DNA from: Terriglobia bacterium
Lineage (GTDB): Bacteria; Acidobacteriota; Terriglobia; Acidiferrales; UBA7541
Reading direction: 5' to 3'
NCBI GenBank assembly: GCA_020073485.1
Contig: JAIQFB010000025.1
Location: forward strand, 21,179 to 85,178
Length of the DNA stretch: 64,000 nt
Shown: positions 37,097 to 46,153 of the stretch, in pieces
How positions within the stretch are numbered: position 1 is the first letter of the stretch
Layout: each line of letters starts with the position of its first letter
The notes under the pieces: generated by a model
What the model saw: the letters and a program-made list of their open reading frames with translations, nothing else
What the model was told of the DNA's origin: nothing
Databases searched by the model: none
Translations under genes and position numbers: made by a program

Positions 37097-37882
37097 TTAC
37101 GCCGTCTGGCCGCCGTCGACGACCAGCACCTGTCCGGTCACGTAATCGGAGGCGCTGGAGGCGAGGAACACGGCCGCCCCTTTCAAGTCGTGATCGTTCC
37201 CAAAGCGCCCCAGCGGAATACTTTTGAGGAACGTGTCGCCATGGCGTTCGATCAATGCGCCGGACATGCGCGTGGGAAACCAGCCGGGCGAGATGGCGTT
37301 CACGTAGATTCCGTGCGCCGCCCATTTTCGTGCTAGGTCCCGCGTCAGCGTGATGACACCTCCTTTGCTGGCAGCGTAGCCCACGGCGTCGAGCGCCTCG
37401 GGCGATCCGGCCATGCCCGCGATCGAAGCGATGTTGATGATTTTCCCGCGCTTCTGGGCGAGCATGATTTTGCCCACGGCCTGGGAACACAAAAATGTCC
37501 CGGTCAAATTCGTGGCGATCACCTTGTTCCACTGCTCCAGGGTCATTTGTTCGGGGGGAGCGCCCCAGGAAGTGCCGGCATTGTTGATCAGGATGTCGAT
37601 CCCGCCGAAACGGGCGACGGCGGCGTCCACCACGAGCTGAATGCTTTCCGGTTTGGTGACGTCACACCCCAAGGCCATCGTGGCAACGCCCAGAGCGCGC
37701 AATTCTTCGGCCGCTTGCTCGCAACGCTCCTGCTTGCGCGCGCACAGCACCAGGTTCGCGCCCATTTCCGCCAGTCCTTCGGCCATCTGGCGGCCCAGCC
37801 CAGTGCCGCCGCCGGTCACGACGGCCACGCGGCCGGTGAGGTCAAACAGATGTCTTGCGTGCGTCGACTGATCCGTTGCCAT
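37097..37882 (-). CDS. Short-chain dehydrogenase/reductase (SDR)
   Basis: The 261-residue classical SDR has the cofactor motif VVTGGGTGLGRQMA, NNAGTS, and a catalytic Tyr-Lys in GYAASKGGVITL; the end (GQVLVVDGGQTA) is standard. The 3-hydroxyacyl-CoA or gluconate 5-dehydrogenase type cannot be decided. It probably shares a transcript with the phosphotransferase gene 71 bases downstream and the acyl-CoA context suggests oxidation of a hydroxyacyl intermediate. Confidence 0.88.
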   Translation of the reverse strand: MATDQSTHARHLFDLTGRVAVVTGGGTGLGRQMAEGLAEMGANLVLCARKQERCEQAAEELRALGVATMALGCDVTKPESIQLVVDAAVARFGGIDILINNAGTSWGAPPEQMTLEQWNKVIATNLTGTFLCSQAVGKIMLAQKRGKIINIASIAGMAGSPEALDAVGYAASKGGVITLTRDLARKWAAHGIYVNAISPGWFPTRMSGALIERHGDTFLKSIPLGRFGNDHDLKGAAVFLASSASDYVTGQVLVVDGGQTA

Positions 37883-37988
37883 TCATCCTCCGGAAGACCG
37901 TAACGCGTGCGACAATCAAGAAAGATGAACGCGAGGGGATAACCACGTCAAGCGGATATTTCTTCGCTACAATTTAATATCGAACGGA

Positions 37989-38849
37989 GTGATCGTGACC
38001 AACAGCGCCATATTGCGTGTGCAGTGCCCGGACCGCAAGGGTTTGGATGCCACGCTTGCGGATTTTATTTTCCGCGCGAACGGAAATATTCTCCATTTTG
38101 AGCAGCACCAGGTGGCCGAGGTGGGCCTGTATCTGGCCCGCATCGAGTGGGACCTCGACGGATTTCAGATCCAGCCGAAGGATCTGGCCCGCCACTTTGC
38201 TCCCATCGCCGAGCGCCTGAACATGAAATGGCAGCTGGCATTTTCCACTGACCGCCAGCGCGTGGCGCTGCTTGTTTCCAAATACGATCATTGCCTGATG
38301 GACCTGCTATATCGCTGGCACTCGGGCGAACTGGCCTGCGAAATCCCGCTGATCATCAGCAATCATCCCGACGCAAAACGCCACGCCGACTTTTATGGGG
38401 TCCCATTTTTTGAGATTCCCGTGACCGCCGAAACGAAGACGGCGGCTGAACGCCAGCAGCGGGAATTGCTGGAAAGCCACGGCATCGATTTGATTGTCCT
38501 GGCGCGGTACATGCAAGTCCTGTCGCCGGATTTCATCGCGGCCTACCCGCAGCGCATCATCAATATTCACCATTCGTTCTTGCCGGCATTTCTTGGGGCC
38601 AAGCCGCATCAGCAGGCGTTCGAGCGCGGCGTGAAACTGCTGGGCGCCACGGCGCATTACGTAACCGAAGCGCTCGACGACGGCCCAATCATCGAGCAGG
38701 ACGTGATCCGCATCTCTCACCGCGATGCTGTCCGCGACCTGGAGCAAAAAGGGCGCGACCTGGAAAAAATCGTTCTCTCCCGGGCGGTCGGATGGCACCT
38801 GGAAAACCGCGTGCTCCTTTATGGAAATAAGACGGTAGTCTTCGATTAG
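37989..38849 (+). CDS. purU: Formyltetrahydrofolate deformylase
   Basis: The 286-residue length matches PurU. An N-terminal ACT domain (ILRVQCPDRKGLDATLADFI) is followed by the formyltransferase fold with NIHHSFLPAFLGAKPHQQA and LGATAHYVTEALDDGPIIEQDV, carrying the catalytic Asn, His and Asp. It releases formate from 10-formyl-tetrahydrofolate to balance one-carbon pools. The GTG at 37989 is the likely start; another GTG follows six bases later. Confidence 0.93.
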   Translation: MIVTNSAILRVQCPDRKGLDATLADFIFRANGNILHFEQHQVAEVGLYLARIEWDLDGFQIQPKDLARHFAPIAERLNMKWQLAFSTDRQRVALLVSKYDHCLMDLLYRWHSGELACEIPLIISNHPDAKRHADFYGVPFFEIPVTAETKTAAERQQRELLESHGIDLIVLARYMQVLSPDFIAAYPQRIINIHHSFLPAFLGAKPHQQAFERGVKLLGATAHYVTEALDDGPIIEQDVIRISHRDAVRDLEQKGRDLEKIVLSRAVGWHLENRVLLYGNKTVVFD

Positions 38850-38975
38850 ATTTTATTCCCCGGCAATGCGGATTTGATGCGCTGCTTGTTGAGAATCGCA
38901 TGTGTCTGGTGCATCGTCATGCGGATTGGCCTTTAGTGGCACTGGTCTCCCATATTTTGCACAAATCAAAAATTT

Positions 38976-39094
38976 CGTCATTCCGAGGCGTGCTTCCTGC
39001 CGAGGAATCCCTCCTCGCAATCTTCTCAATCCTCTCAATCAAAGAGGGATTCCTCGCGGAGTTTATCGCGGCCCCTTCCGGGAACCGGAATGAC
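38976..39094. repeat. GTCATTC-type palindromic intergenic repeat, copy 2
   Basis: CGTCATTCCGAGGCG at the left pairs with CCGGAATGAC at the right. Inside, GAGGAATCCCTCCTCG and AGAGGGATTCCTCGCGG form further inverted matches. It fills most of the gap between purU and the amidase gene. Confidence 0.7.
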
Positions 39095-39133
39095 TTGAGA
39101 GAGATATTTTCCGAAGGTTTTGAAGTTTGAGCC

Positions 39134-39964
39134 ATGGGCAAGCATCGCGTCTCTCGCCGACGGCGCGATTCTGGTATCCTCGTGAACGTGCGTCGCAGAC
39201 TTATTCTATTCTTGTTCCTGTTCATCGTCGCAGCCGGCCAGTTCCTTTTGGCGTACGCGCAAACGGCGCAAGCTCCGGCGGCGACGGCGCCCGAGCAAGG
39301 CGCTCCACAAACCCCGGGGCAGGTCCCCGTTCCGGCACAACCGGCGCCGCCGAGCCATACTCTTTCCATGGTGGTGCTGGACCCGGCGCATGGCGGCGCG
39401 GATCAGGGCGCGCGCGGATTGTCGGGCATTTCCGAGAGCGACGTCGTCCTGACTTTTGCGCGTCTGATGCGCATTTCGCTCGAAGGGCAGAGCCTGCGCG
39501 TAATCCTCACGCGCGCAGCCAACGAGGATCCTTCATTCGACGATCGCTCCAAGACGGCCAACGCTCAGCGGGGCGCCATTTTCATCACGCTGCACGTTTC
39601 TTCCACTGGCCAGCCGGGCACCGTGCGCGTTTATTCCGAAGCGCCGGGAACCACGCCGCCCGCGCCACGCACCGGCCTCATCCCCTGGGACCGCGCACAA
39701 GCCGGCTCGGTGGATTTGAGCCGCAGGCTGGCGGAGCTTATTCAAATTCAGATGGCGCAGCGTTTCCGCGGCTCGCCGGAAACGCCGCTGCTGGCGCCCG
39801 TGCGGCAACTGCGAACCATCGCCGCGCCTGCCGTGGCCATTGAGGTGTCCAGTGTGAGTTTGCCGGACCGCGGGCCGCTCGATCAGATGGCACCCGCGAT
39901 TGCCGATGGGGTAGCGCGCGCAGTCGCGGCGTTTCGGATTATTTATGAATCGGGGGGAAAGTAG
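39134..39964 (+). CDS. Exported N-acetylmuramoyl-L-alanine amidase (Amidase_3)
   Basis: The 276-residue protein has a membrane or signal helix (RLILFLFLFIVAAGQFLLAYA), then a Pro/Ala-rich linker. The Amidase_3 domain has VVLDPAHGGADQGARG (zinc His), a Glu in GISESDVV, FITLHVSSTG (second His, where SIHANS is usual) and AIEVSSVSLPDR (catalytic Glu). It cleaves the peptide stem from peptidoglycan glycan in the periplasm. ATG at 39134 or GTG at 39182 may be the start. It overlaps the GerMN gene by 20 bases. Confidence 0.82.
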   Translation: MGKHRVSRRRRDSGILVNVRRRLILFLFLFIVAAGQFLLAYAQTAQAPAATAPEQGAPQTPGQVPVPAQPAPPSHTLSMVVLDPAHGGADQGARGLSGISESDVVLTFARLMRISLEGQSLRVILTRAANEDPSFDDRSKTANAQRGAIFITLHVSSTGQPGTVRVYSEAPGTTPPAPRTGLIPWDRAQAGSVDLSRRLAELIQIQMAQRFRGSPETPLLAPVRQLRTIAAPAVAIEVSSVSLPDRGPLDQMAPAIADGVARAVAAFRIIYESGGK

Positions 39965-40685
39965 ATCCGTGTCGCGAGGACTCAAGACGACGATCGTGAT
40001 CCTCATCGCGCTGGTTGTGGCCGGACTGATTACTTTGCCGGGCCTGCGGCGGGCCATTCAGCACATGAGCAGGAGTCCGAAAACCGAGGAAGAGGCGCGG
40101 CGAGAAGTGATGCAGGTTCCCATCTCGACTCCTACTGACGTGAAAGTGCAAGCGCAGATGTTCTGGCTGTCGGCGTCTTCGTCCGCCTCGCTCGATGCCA
40201 CGACCGTCGAAATTCCGCTGTCCGCCGATCCGGTCGAGCGTTCCAAGCAGCTGCTGAACGCGCTGATTATCATGGCTCCCGCTCCGGAGCGCCGCACACT
40301 GGCCGCGGACGCAACCCTGCTCGCGTTCTACATCCAACCCGATGGCACGGGCATCGCCGATTTCTCGGACGTGGTGCAGACCGCAACGCCGTCAGGAATC
40401 CTCAGCGAACAATTAGCCGTGGATTCCATCGTGCAAACGCTGGGCGCAAATAAGACTGGCATTCAGAAACTGAAAATCCTGATTCACGGGCAGGATGCGG
40501 AAACGCTGGCGGGACATCTGGATCTTTCCGGGCTCTTCCCTGTTCCCTACTCGGCGCCGGCGGCTCCTCCGCCTACACCGCCGGCTCCGGCTGTTCCCGC
40601 AGTGGCAAAGCCCGCCGCGACTGGAGCGGCGCCCGGCAAGCCATCGGGCTCCGGGCCTTCATCGCCGGCACCGGTGAAGCCATAA
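39945..40685 (+). CDS. GerMN-domain protein
   Basis: The 246-residue protein has one N-terminal membrane helix (TTIVILIALVVAGLITLP). A GerMN domain follows, with LNALIIMAP, LLAFYIQPDGTGIADFS, EQLAVDSIVQTLGANKTGIQKLKI-type text and LAGHLDLSG, the pattern of B. subtilis GerM. A low-complexity Pro/Ala tail ends it. GerM binds or tethers cell-wall complexes in spore formers; here, with an amidase, a general envelope role is inferred. The start may be the ATG at 39945 or a GTG at 39969, just after the amidase stop. Confidence 0.8.
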   Translation: MNRGESRSVSRGLKTTIVILIALVVAGLITLPGLRRAIQHMSRSPKTEEEARREVMQVPISTPTDVKVQAQMFWLSASSSASLDATTVEIPLSADPVERSKQLLNALIIMAPAPERRTLAADATLLAFYIQPDGTGIADFSDVVQTATPSGILSEQLAVDSIVQTLGANKTGIQKLKILIHGQDAETLAGHLDLSGLFPVPYSAPAAPPPTPPAPAVPAVAKPAATGAAPGKPSGSGPSSPAPVKP

Positions 40686-40717
40686 GTATTGACCGAGTAA
40701 CCTGCGGTATTTTCTTT

Positions 40718-40760
40718 CGCCGACATTCCGAACGAAGTGAGGAATGTCGGCGTTTCGATT
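40718..40760 (+). terminator. Hairpin built on a GTCATTC-type repeat, possible terminator
   Basis: A perfect 12-base stem (CGCCGACATTCC with GGAATGTCGGCG) encloses GAACGAAGTGA, and TTTCGATTGATTT follows. The loop and stem match the repeat family seen at 34091. It lies 32 bases after the GerMN stop and could end that transcript, although its T-tract is interrupted. Confidence 0.55.
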
Positions 40761-40799
40761 GATTTCTCACGTGCTGGAGAGCGAAATAGGAGCACATTC

Positions 40800-41594
40800 A
40801 TGTCTTCGACACCAGCCGGAAAACACGCGGGGCCAAGAACGGCGAGTAACGCGCCATCGATACCCGAGCCCGCGTTTGCCGAGCGGGCGCGCACGCTGGT
40901 GCACCTGGGGAGAATCGGGAGCCTTTCGACTCTTTCGCGTAAGCAGCCGGGCTTTCCCTTTGGATCGGTGATGCCTTATGGGCTGGACGATCGCGGGCGG
41001 CCAATTTTCCTTGTCAGCACGATGGCCATGCACACGCAAAATGTGCAGGCGGACCCGCGCGCCAGCCTGCTCGTTACGCAACTCGACGCCAGCGGCGATC
41101 CGCTGGGGGCGTCTCGAGTCACATTGATCGGAAATGTTTTGCCGGTGCCCGCGCCGGAAGTGGCGGAGGCGCGGAAGCTTTATCTGGAGCGTTACGCCAA
41201 CAGCAAGTACTGGGTGGACTTCGAGGATTTTTCGTTTTACCGCATGGACGTGGTGGACGTGTACTACGTGGGCGGCTTTGGCGTGATGGGCTGGGTTCCC
41301 GCAGCGGAATATGACCGCGCGGAACCCGACCCGCTGGCGGACGCGGCCGCCGGCATCGTCCAGCATATGAATGCCGATCACGCTGATTCGCGGGTCCTGC
41401 TGGCGCGCGCGTTTGCAGGGGTAGAATCCGAGGAAGCGGCGATGACTTCGGTGGACCGGCTGGGATTTCACGTGCGTTTGAAGACCAAGGATGGAATGCG
41501 CGGTGCGCGCATCGCCTTTTTGCGGGAGGCACGAACTGCGGCGGAAGCCAGAACTGTTTTGGTGGAAATGGTGGCGCAAGTGCGGCAACAGTAA
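40800..41594 (+). CDS. PNPOx-like split-barrel/DUF2470 protein (HugZ-like)
   Basis: The 264-residue protein starts at the ATG at 40800 after ATAGGAGC. The N-terminal flavin-reductase-like barrel reads LSTLSRKQPGFPFGSVMPYG and RASLLVTQLD. The C-terminal DUF2470 domain carries GIVQHMNADHADS, whose His residues bind haem in HugZ-type haem oxygenases. It may break down haem or act as a flavin/F420-type oxidoreductase. The upstream in-frame region (from 40737) lies inside the terminator hairpin and is not coding. Confidence 0.78.
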   Translation: MSSTPAGKHAGPRTASNAPSIPEPAFAERARTLVHLGRIGSLSTLSRKQPGFPFGSVMPYGLDDRGRPIFLVSTMAMHTQNVQADPRASLLVTQLDASGDPLGASRVTLIGNVLPVPAPEVAEARKLYLERYANSKYWVDFEDFSFYRMDVVDVYYVGGFGVMGWVPAAEYDRAEPDPLADAAAGIVQHMNADHADSRVLLARAFAGVESEEAAMTSVDRLGFHVRLKTKDGMRGARIAFLREARTAAEARTVLVEMVAQVRQQ

Positions 41595-41607
41595 ATCGCC
41601 CCGCGCG

Positions 41608-41898
41608 TCACCAATCGTCGGACTCGGAATTGTGAATCGTAATGCCCCTGGCCCTAAGCACCTCCAACAAATTCTCCACAGCTGGTGAAATTTCACCCTC
41701 GCCGGGAACGATCACGGCCCACTCCAGATTTTCCCGGAACTCGCGCGTGGAAATAGTCCAGGCACGCAAGGAATCGGGAATCGCCTGTCCGATTTGAATA
41801 ATCGACCAGTGACGGACGAGGGCCAGCGATGTGGCACGATCCGGCAAAGGGCCGCGCACGATGAAGTGATTGTCCCCGTGGACCAAAATTCCAACCAT
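41608..41898 (-). CDS. Small conserved-looking protein coupled to the SagB-type gene
   Basis: The 96-residue protein begins MVGILVHGDNHFIVRGPLPD at an ATG five bases after the stop of the SagB-type gene, so it is co-transcribed and probably coupled. It has a mix of beta and alpha segments (HWSIIQIGQAIP; EISPAVENLLEVLRARGITIH) and no signal peptide, Cys or membrane helix. I do not recognise the family. It may be a partner of the oxidoreductase. Confidence 0.6.
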   Translation of the reverse strand: MVGILVHGDNHFIVRGPLPDRATSLALVRHWSIIQIGQAIPDSLRAWTISTREFRENLEWAVIVPGEGEISPAVENLLEVLRARGITIHNSESDDW

Positions 41899-41903
41899 GC
41901 GAT

Positions 41904-43715
41904 TTATGCCTCGATGCGCGGATCTGGAATGGCGCGGCCGACCGCAAAGTGATAGATCACCTGGCAAGGGAGTTTTTGGGGATCTGCATGCGGAAGGGCT
42001 TCTTCGCCTAACCCAGAATTCGCAGTTGGTGGCTCAACCTGCGCCGCGTCCATCTCAGCTGCGAGCCGACTCGCCGGTGAATCGAGCATGACTAGCGCCT
42101 TTTGTTCCGCCGCGTCGACCGAAGCGGTGACCGGTCCGGCATCTTCTTCGAGAAAACCCAGGTAGCGGTGCACGTCGTCATCGTAAAAAGCGCCGATGCC
42201 GGTGGCATTCCAGCCGAGCGCTTCCGCGCCCAGATAGAGCCTCTGCCCGATGGCCCCGGCTTCAAAATAAACGTAGCGGTAACCGCGATTGCCGAAAATG
42301 CGCGAGGCCTGGGCCAAATTCGCGATCATCGAAACGGTGAAGCAGGAATTTCCGGCCAGCGGCTGCTCGAGGCTGAGAAACGCCGCCACGCGCTCGACGC
42401 TCCCGCGATGCAGCAGCACCAGGCGGCGCGCGCTTGCGTCCCAGTAGTAGACGCCGGGCTCGCAGTCGTGCACGCGATGCACGTAGAGGTAGAGAGAGAC
42501 GAAATCGGCTCCTCGCACGGGCTCTGTCGGCGGGCTGAGAAAGTTGCCGCGCCAGTCCGCCGGCCAATCGCGCGTCGCGAAATCCAGGATCTGCTCGGCA
42601 TCCTCGCGGGGCATGGGCGGAGTGCGGGGGTCGAAATCCAGCGCGGACCGGCGGCGCCGCGTGATTTCTCCGAGTGGCACGTCGCGCGCCGGTTCAGGCA
42701 TCGGCCTATGCGTTCGATTCTCGGGGTCGTCATTCGACGGCGGCGCAGGCGCCGGGCCCGCGGGATCAGGCAAGATGGTTGCGCGATGAATTTCGAGCAG
42801 CAACTCGTAAGGAATTTCGTCCCCCGACAATTCATTCGGAATTCCGGCAAAGGCGTTTTCCGGGGCCACGGGTGTCGGTGCCACGGAATTTGCCGAAGGG
42901 AACACAAGAAAAGCCATGGGCGCTTCGTCGCCGCCGTTCAAACCTAGCGCGTGGGTCATGCGCACATCCGCGAAATGACCAATTGCCCCGCCAGAGACTC
43001 CCAACGCGCGCGCGGCAATAAGCAGGCTCATCATCGCATGTCCCAGATCGTGGCAACAGTACCGGTAGGCGCGGTCCCGGTATTTCCAGGACTCCCGCCA
43101 GAAAATTGATGTCAGCGCAATGATGAGGTGCGATCTCGACGCCCACGGAATTTCCAGGGATTGCGCGAGTTGTTCAATCCATGCACCGGGACTGCGAAGT
43201 TCGAGCGCGTGTCGATCGGCGCGGTAATGGTACAGGCCGTCATCGACACCTGTGAACCCGCGCAGCGCCAGATGCGTTTCCGTGGGGTGCAGATTTCCCG
43301 AAGAAGGATTCACGCGCAAGCTGTAGCGATGGCCACCTCCCGGGGCCTTTTTCCAGGCGCTGACGGCCATCGAATGCCAGAGAAAACCGCCGAGCCAGTT
43401 CAGGTCTAGAGAACTTCTTTGCGGTTCGCCGGGTGCCTGCCCGCCGCGCACATGGGTTGGTTCCGAAAGCGCGGCCATGGCGGCAAATGTTCCCATGTTC
43501 GGGAAGGATTGCACGGGAGGAAGTGCGAGAATCGGAGCGCCTTCATAGGTGCGAATCGGGTCGGGCTGATTTCGCCAATCGAGATAGTGCGCGCTCGAGC
43601 GGACAGAGTGATAGGTGTGCTTGGTGGCGTGATGATAGGCAAAAAGACGTTCCGTATCTTCGTTGAAGCCGCCACTCCGGGGATCGTCCAAAAGACGCGG
43701 GAGAAAGCGCGTCAT
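41904..43715 (-). CDS. SagB/ThcOx-type nitroreductase-like protein with two domains
   Basis: At 603 residues it is about twice the size of a single nitroreductase domain. The first half has HSMAVSAWKKAPGG, then VNPSSGNLHPTETHLAL, the flavin-contact motif of SagB-type dehydrogenases. The second half restarts with RRRSALDFDPRTPPM and ends with a SagB-like AEALGWNATGIGAFYD. SagB proteins oxidise thiazoline or oxazoline rings of modified peptides using FMN. No cyclodehydratase (YcaO) or precursor peptide gene is seen nearby, so a peptide role is not supported and a general flavin oxidoreductase is possible. Confidence 0.8.
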   Translation of the reverse strand: MTRFLPRLLDDPRSGGFNEDTERLFAYHHATKHTYHSVRSSAHYLDWRNQPDPIRTYEGAPILALPPVQSFPNMGTFAAMAALSEPTHVRGGQAPGEPQRSSLDLNWLGGFLWHSMAVSAWKKAPGGGHRYSLRVNPSSGNLHPTETHLALRGFTGVDDGLYHYRADRHALELRSPGAWIEQLAQSLEIPWASRSHLIIALTSIFWRESWKYRDRAYRYCCHDLGHAMMSLLIAARALGVSGGAIGHFADVRMTHALGLNGGDEAPMAFLVFPSANSVAPTPVAPENAFAGIPNELSGDEIPYELLLEIHRATILPDPAGPAPAPPSNDDPENRTHRPMPEPARDVPLGEITRRRRSALDFDPRTPPMPREDAEQILDFATRDWPADWRGNFLSPPTEPVRGADFVSLYLYVHRVHDCEPGVYYWDASARRLVLLHRGSVERVAAFLSLEQPLAGNSCFTVSMIANLAQASRIFGNRGYRYVYFEAGAIGQRLYLGAEALGWNATGIGAFYDDDVHRYLGFLEEDAGPVTASVDAAEQKALVMLDSPASRLAAEMDAAQVEPPTANSGLGEEALPHADPQKLPCQVIYHFAVGRAIPDPRIEA

Positions 43716-43895
43716 GCCGGGATCGACTCGAAGTTTTGAATGACGCGGTTTTTCATGGGCGGCCTGACGCCATCATAACAGTCCTGCACGCAAGTTCCAG
43801 TTCGCGGAGCGGTTCCAGAGGGGCATCGCAACTTCACGCACAACGGCCGTGTGTCCGTTGTTGACACCGGAGCGGGCAAAAGTCACACTCCATCC

Positions 43896-44651
43896 ATGTC
43901 TCGAGGAGGAAATTTGCGAAGCGACGGACGCGCCCCCGATCAGATGCGCCCAATCAAGATGACGCCGGACTTTATTACCAGCGTGGAAGGCAGCGTGCTG
44001 ATCGAAATCGGAAACACGCGTGTGATCTGCACGGCCACGGTGGACGATGGAGTGCCGTCGTTCCTGAAGGGCCAGGGCAAAGGCTGGGTGACTGGGGAGT
44101 ACGGAATGCTCCCGCGCGCCACCGAGCAGCGCACGGCGCGCGAGTCCATGCGCGGGCGGCCGTCGGGGCGCACGCTTGAAATTCAACGGCTGATTGGACG
44201 GTCGTTGCGCGCGATCACCGACCAGAAAAAGCTGGGAGAACGAACCGTGTGGCTGGATTGCGACGTGATCCAGGCCGACGGCGGGACGCGCACGGCATCC
44301 ATCACGGGCGCGTATGTGGCCATGGCGCTGGCAATGGAGCGCCTGGTTGCAGCGGGAATTTTGAAGGGGCTTCCGCTGATCGATTCCGTGGCGGCTACCA
44401 GCGTCGGCATCGTGGACGGCGTGGCGTTGCTGGATCTGGCCTACGAAGAAGATTCGCGCGCGGAAGTCGACATGAACGTGGTGATGACTGGCGGCGGAAA
44501 ATTCGTCGAGGTGCAAGCCACGGCCGAAGGGCAGCCTTTTGCCGGCGCGGAGTTGCAGGACCTGCTGGTACTGGCGGCTGCTGGAATCCGCCGCGTGACC
44601 GAGAGCCAATCCACGCTGGTACAGACCGATTTCCGTGCTCACGCCAAGTAA
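43896..44651 (+). CDS. rph: Ribonuclease PH
   Basis: From the ATG at 43896 the 251-residue protein reads [50 protein letters not shown] and ALTDQK-type text, then [15 protein letters not shown]. These are RNase PH landmarks, including the phosphate-binding Arg region. It trims tRNA 3' ends phosphorolytically. A GTG at 43851 is an earlier alternative. rdgB overlaps its 3' end by 17 bases. Confidence 0.93.
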   Translation: MSRGGNLRSDGRAPDQMRPIKMTPDFITSVEGSVLIEIGNTRVICTATVDDGVPSFLKGQGKGWVTGEYGMLPRATEQRTARESMRGRPSGRTLEIQRLIGRSLRAITDQKKLGERTVWLDCDVIQADGGTRTASITGAYVAMALAMERLVAAGILKGLPLIDSVAATSVGIVDGVALLDLAYEEDSRAEVDMNVVMTGGGKFVEVQATAEGQPFAGAELQDLLVLAAAGIRRVTESQSTLVQTDFRAHAK

Positions 44652-45267
44652 GCCGCTTCGGCTGTTCATCGCGTCCTCCAACGAAGGCAAGTTGCGCGAA
44701 TATCGCGCGCTGGCCGAAGCGGCGGGCGCTTCCATCGAGATTGAACTGCTTCCGGGATTCGATGCGATCCCGCCCTTCGAGGAAGACTCGCCCACATTCG
44801 CCGAAAATGCCGCGGGGAAGGCTTTGTACTACAGCCGTTTTTCCACGGAACTCGTGATCGCCGACGATTCGGGCCTGGTGGTGCCTGCTCTGGGCGGCGC
44901 CCCGGGAGTGCATTCGGCGCGCTATGCCGGTCCGGGCGCTTCGGACGCGGACCGCATCCGCAAATTACTGGGAGAGATGCGCGGGATGACGGGTGAGAGC
45001 CGCCGTGCTTGTTTTGTATGCGTTGTTGTGGTGGCCAAAGCGGGGGAAGTGCTCGGCCTGTTTTCGGCGTCGGCTGAAGGAGAAATCCTGGAGTCCCCGC
45101 GGGGAAATCATGGCTTCGGGTACGATCCAGTCTTTTATTTTCCGGCCATGCAAAAATCGTACGCGGAACTCTCGCGCGAGGAAAAGAACCTGCGCAGCCA
45201 TCGCGGAAAGGCGTTTCAAAAGACGCTGGAGTTTCTTCTGGCCGGGCCGGAGGGCCGCCCGGCCTGA
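44635..45267 (+). CDS. rdgB: Non-canonical purine NTP pyrophosphatase (Ham1 family)
   Basis: The 210-residue protein has [16 protein letters not shown], the active-site Asp pair in [18 protein letters not shown] and [12 protein letters not shown], with SHRGKAFQ near the end. It removes dITP, XTP and similar bases from the nucleotide pool. The GTG start at 44635 lies inside rph, so the pair is translated together, an order conserved in many bacteria. Confidence 0.93.
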   Translation: MLTPSKPLRLFIASSNEGKLREYRALAEAAGASIEIELLPGFDAIPPFEEDSPTFAENAAGKALYYSRFSTELVIADDSGLVVPALGGAPGVHSARYAGPGASDADRIRKLLGEMRGMTGESRRACFVCVVVVAKAGEVLGLFSASAEGEILESPRGNHGFGYDPVFYFPAMQKSYAELSREEKNLRSHRGKAFQKTLEFLLAGPEGRPA

Positions 45268-45319
45268 CGCGCTTGCCTTGTGCTATATTCATCCGCCGGG
45301 TTAGGCCGAGTACACCGCG

Positions 45320-46081
45320 ATGAAAAAACAAAAAACGAAAACAACGAAAGCGGCTTCCAAGACCGCGAAGAAATCAAAATCAACTGGAGCCGCGCGGAAG
45401 ACCAAAGGCACGGCCGCGCGCGCCGCCGTGCCGCGGAGCTCCGGAACCAATCCGCAGCGCGTCCGCGCAATTCTGCAAAAGCTGGACGAAGCGTACCCCG
45501 ATGTGAACTGCGCCCTGGTCCATGAAAATGCGTTTCAACTGCTGATTGCCACGATTCTTTCGGCGCAGTGCACGGACGAGCGCGTGAACAAGGTCACCAA
45601 GACCCTGTTCGCAAAATACCGCACGCCCCAGGATTTTGCCTACGCCAATCCCGCCGAACTTGAACAGGACATCCGCCCAACGGGTTTTTTCCGGAACAAA
45701 ACGAAGTCCATCCTGGGCGCGAGCAAGAAAATCGTGGAGGCGTTCGGCGGCGAAGTGCCCCGCACGATGGAACAACTGCTGACGCTGCCGGGCGTGGCGC
45801 GAAAAACCGCGAATGTGGTGCTGGGCACGGCCTTCGGCATCGCCTCCGGAGTGGTTGTGGACACGCACGTGACGCGGCTCTCCGAGCGGCTCGACATTTC
45901 GCGCGAGACTGAAGCCAAGAAAATCGAGCAGGACCTGATCCGCGTAATCCCACAGAACAAATGGATTTTATTTTCCCACCAGCTGATCTGGCACGGTCGA
46001 AAAGTCTGCCAGGCGCGCAAGCCGCGCTGCGCCGAATGCAATCTCGAATCTCTGTGTTACGCCAAAGATAAGACCGTCTGA
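45320..46081 (+). CDS. nth: Endonuclease III
   Basis: The 253-residue protein has a Lys/Ala-rich N-terminal extension of about 45 residues before the glycosylase fold. It has ILSAQCTDERVNKVT, the helix-hairpin-helix LTLPGVARKTANVVLG with the catalytic Lys, VDTHVTRLSERL with the catalytic Asp, and a C-x6-C-x2-C-x5-C iron-sulfur loop (CQARKPRCAECNLESLC). It excises oxidised pyrimidines and cuts the abasic site. The basic tail may aid DNA binding. Confidence 0.94.
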   Translation: MKKQKTKTTKAASKTAKKSKSTGAARKTKGTAARAAVPRSSGTNPQRVRAILQKLDEAYPDVNCALVHENAFQLLIATILSAQCTDERVNKVTKTLFAKYRTPQDFAYANPAELEQDIRPTGFFRNKTKSILGASKKIVEAFGGEVPRTMEQLLTLPGVARKTANVVLGTAFGIASGVVVDTHVTRLSERLDISRETEAKKIEQDLIRVIPQNKWILFSHQLIWHGRKVCQARKPRCAECNLESLCYAKDKTV

Positions 46082-46153
46082 GGGATTCCCTTTTCGCCGC
46101 ATGGGCCGCAGGTTTTGTGGACGCGGTACTCCGGGTTGGGTATAGTCGCCGCT

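Noticed and set aside
41904..43715. Thiazole/oxazole-modified peptide gene cluster around the SagB-type gene
   Set aside because: No YcaO cyclodehydratase, precursor peptide or export gene next to it.
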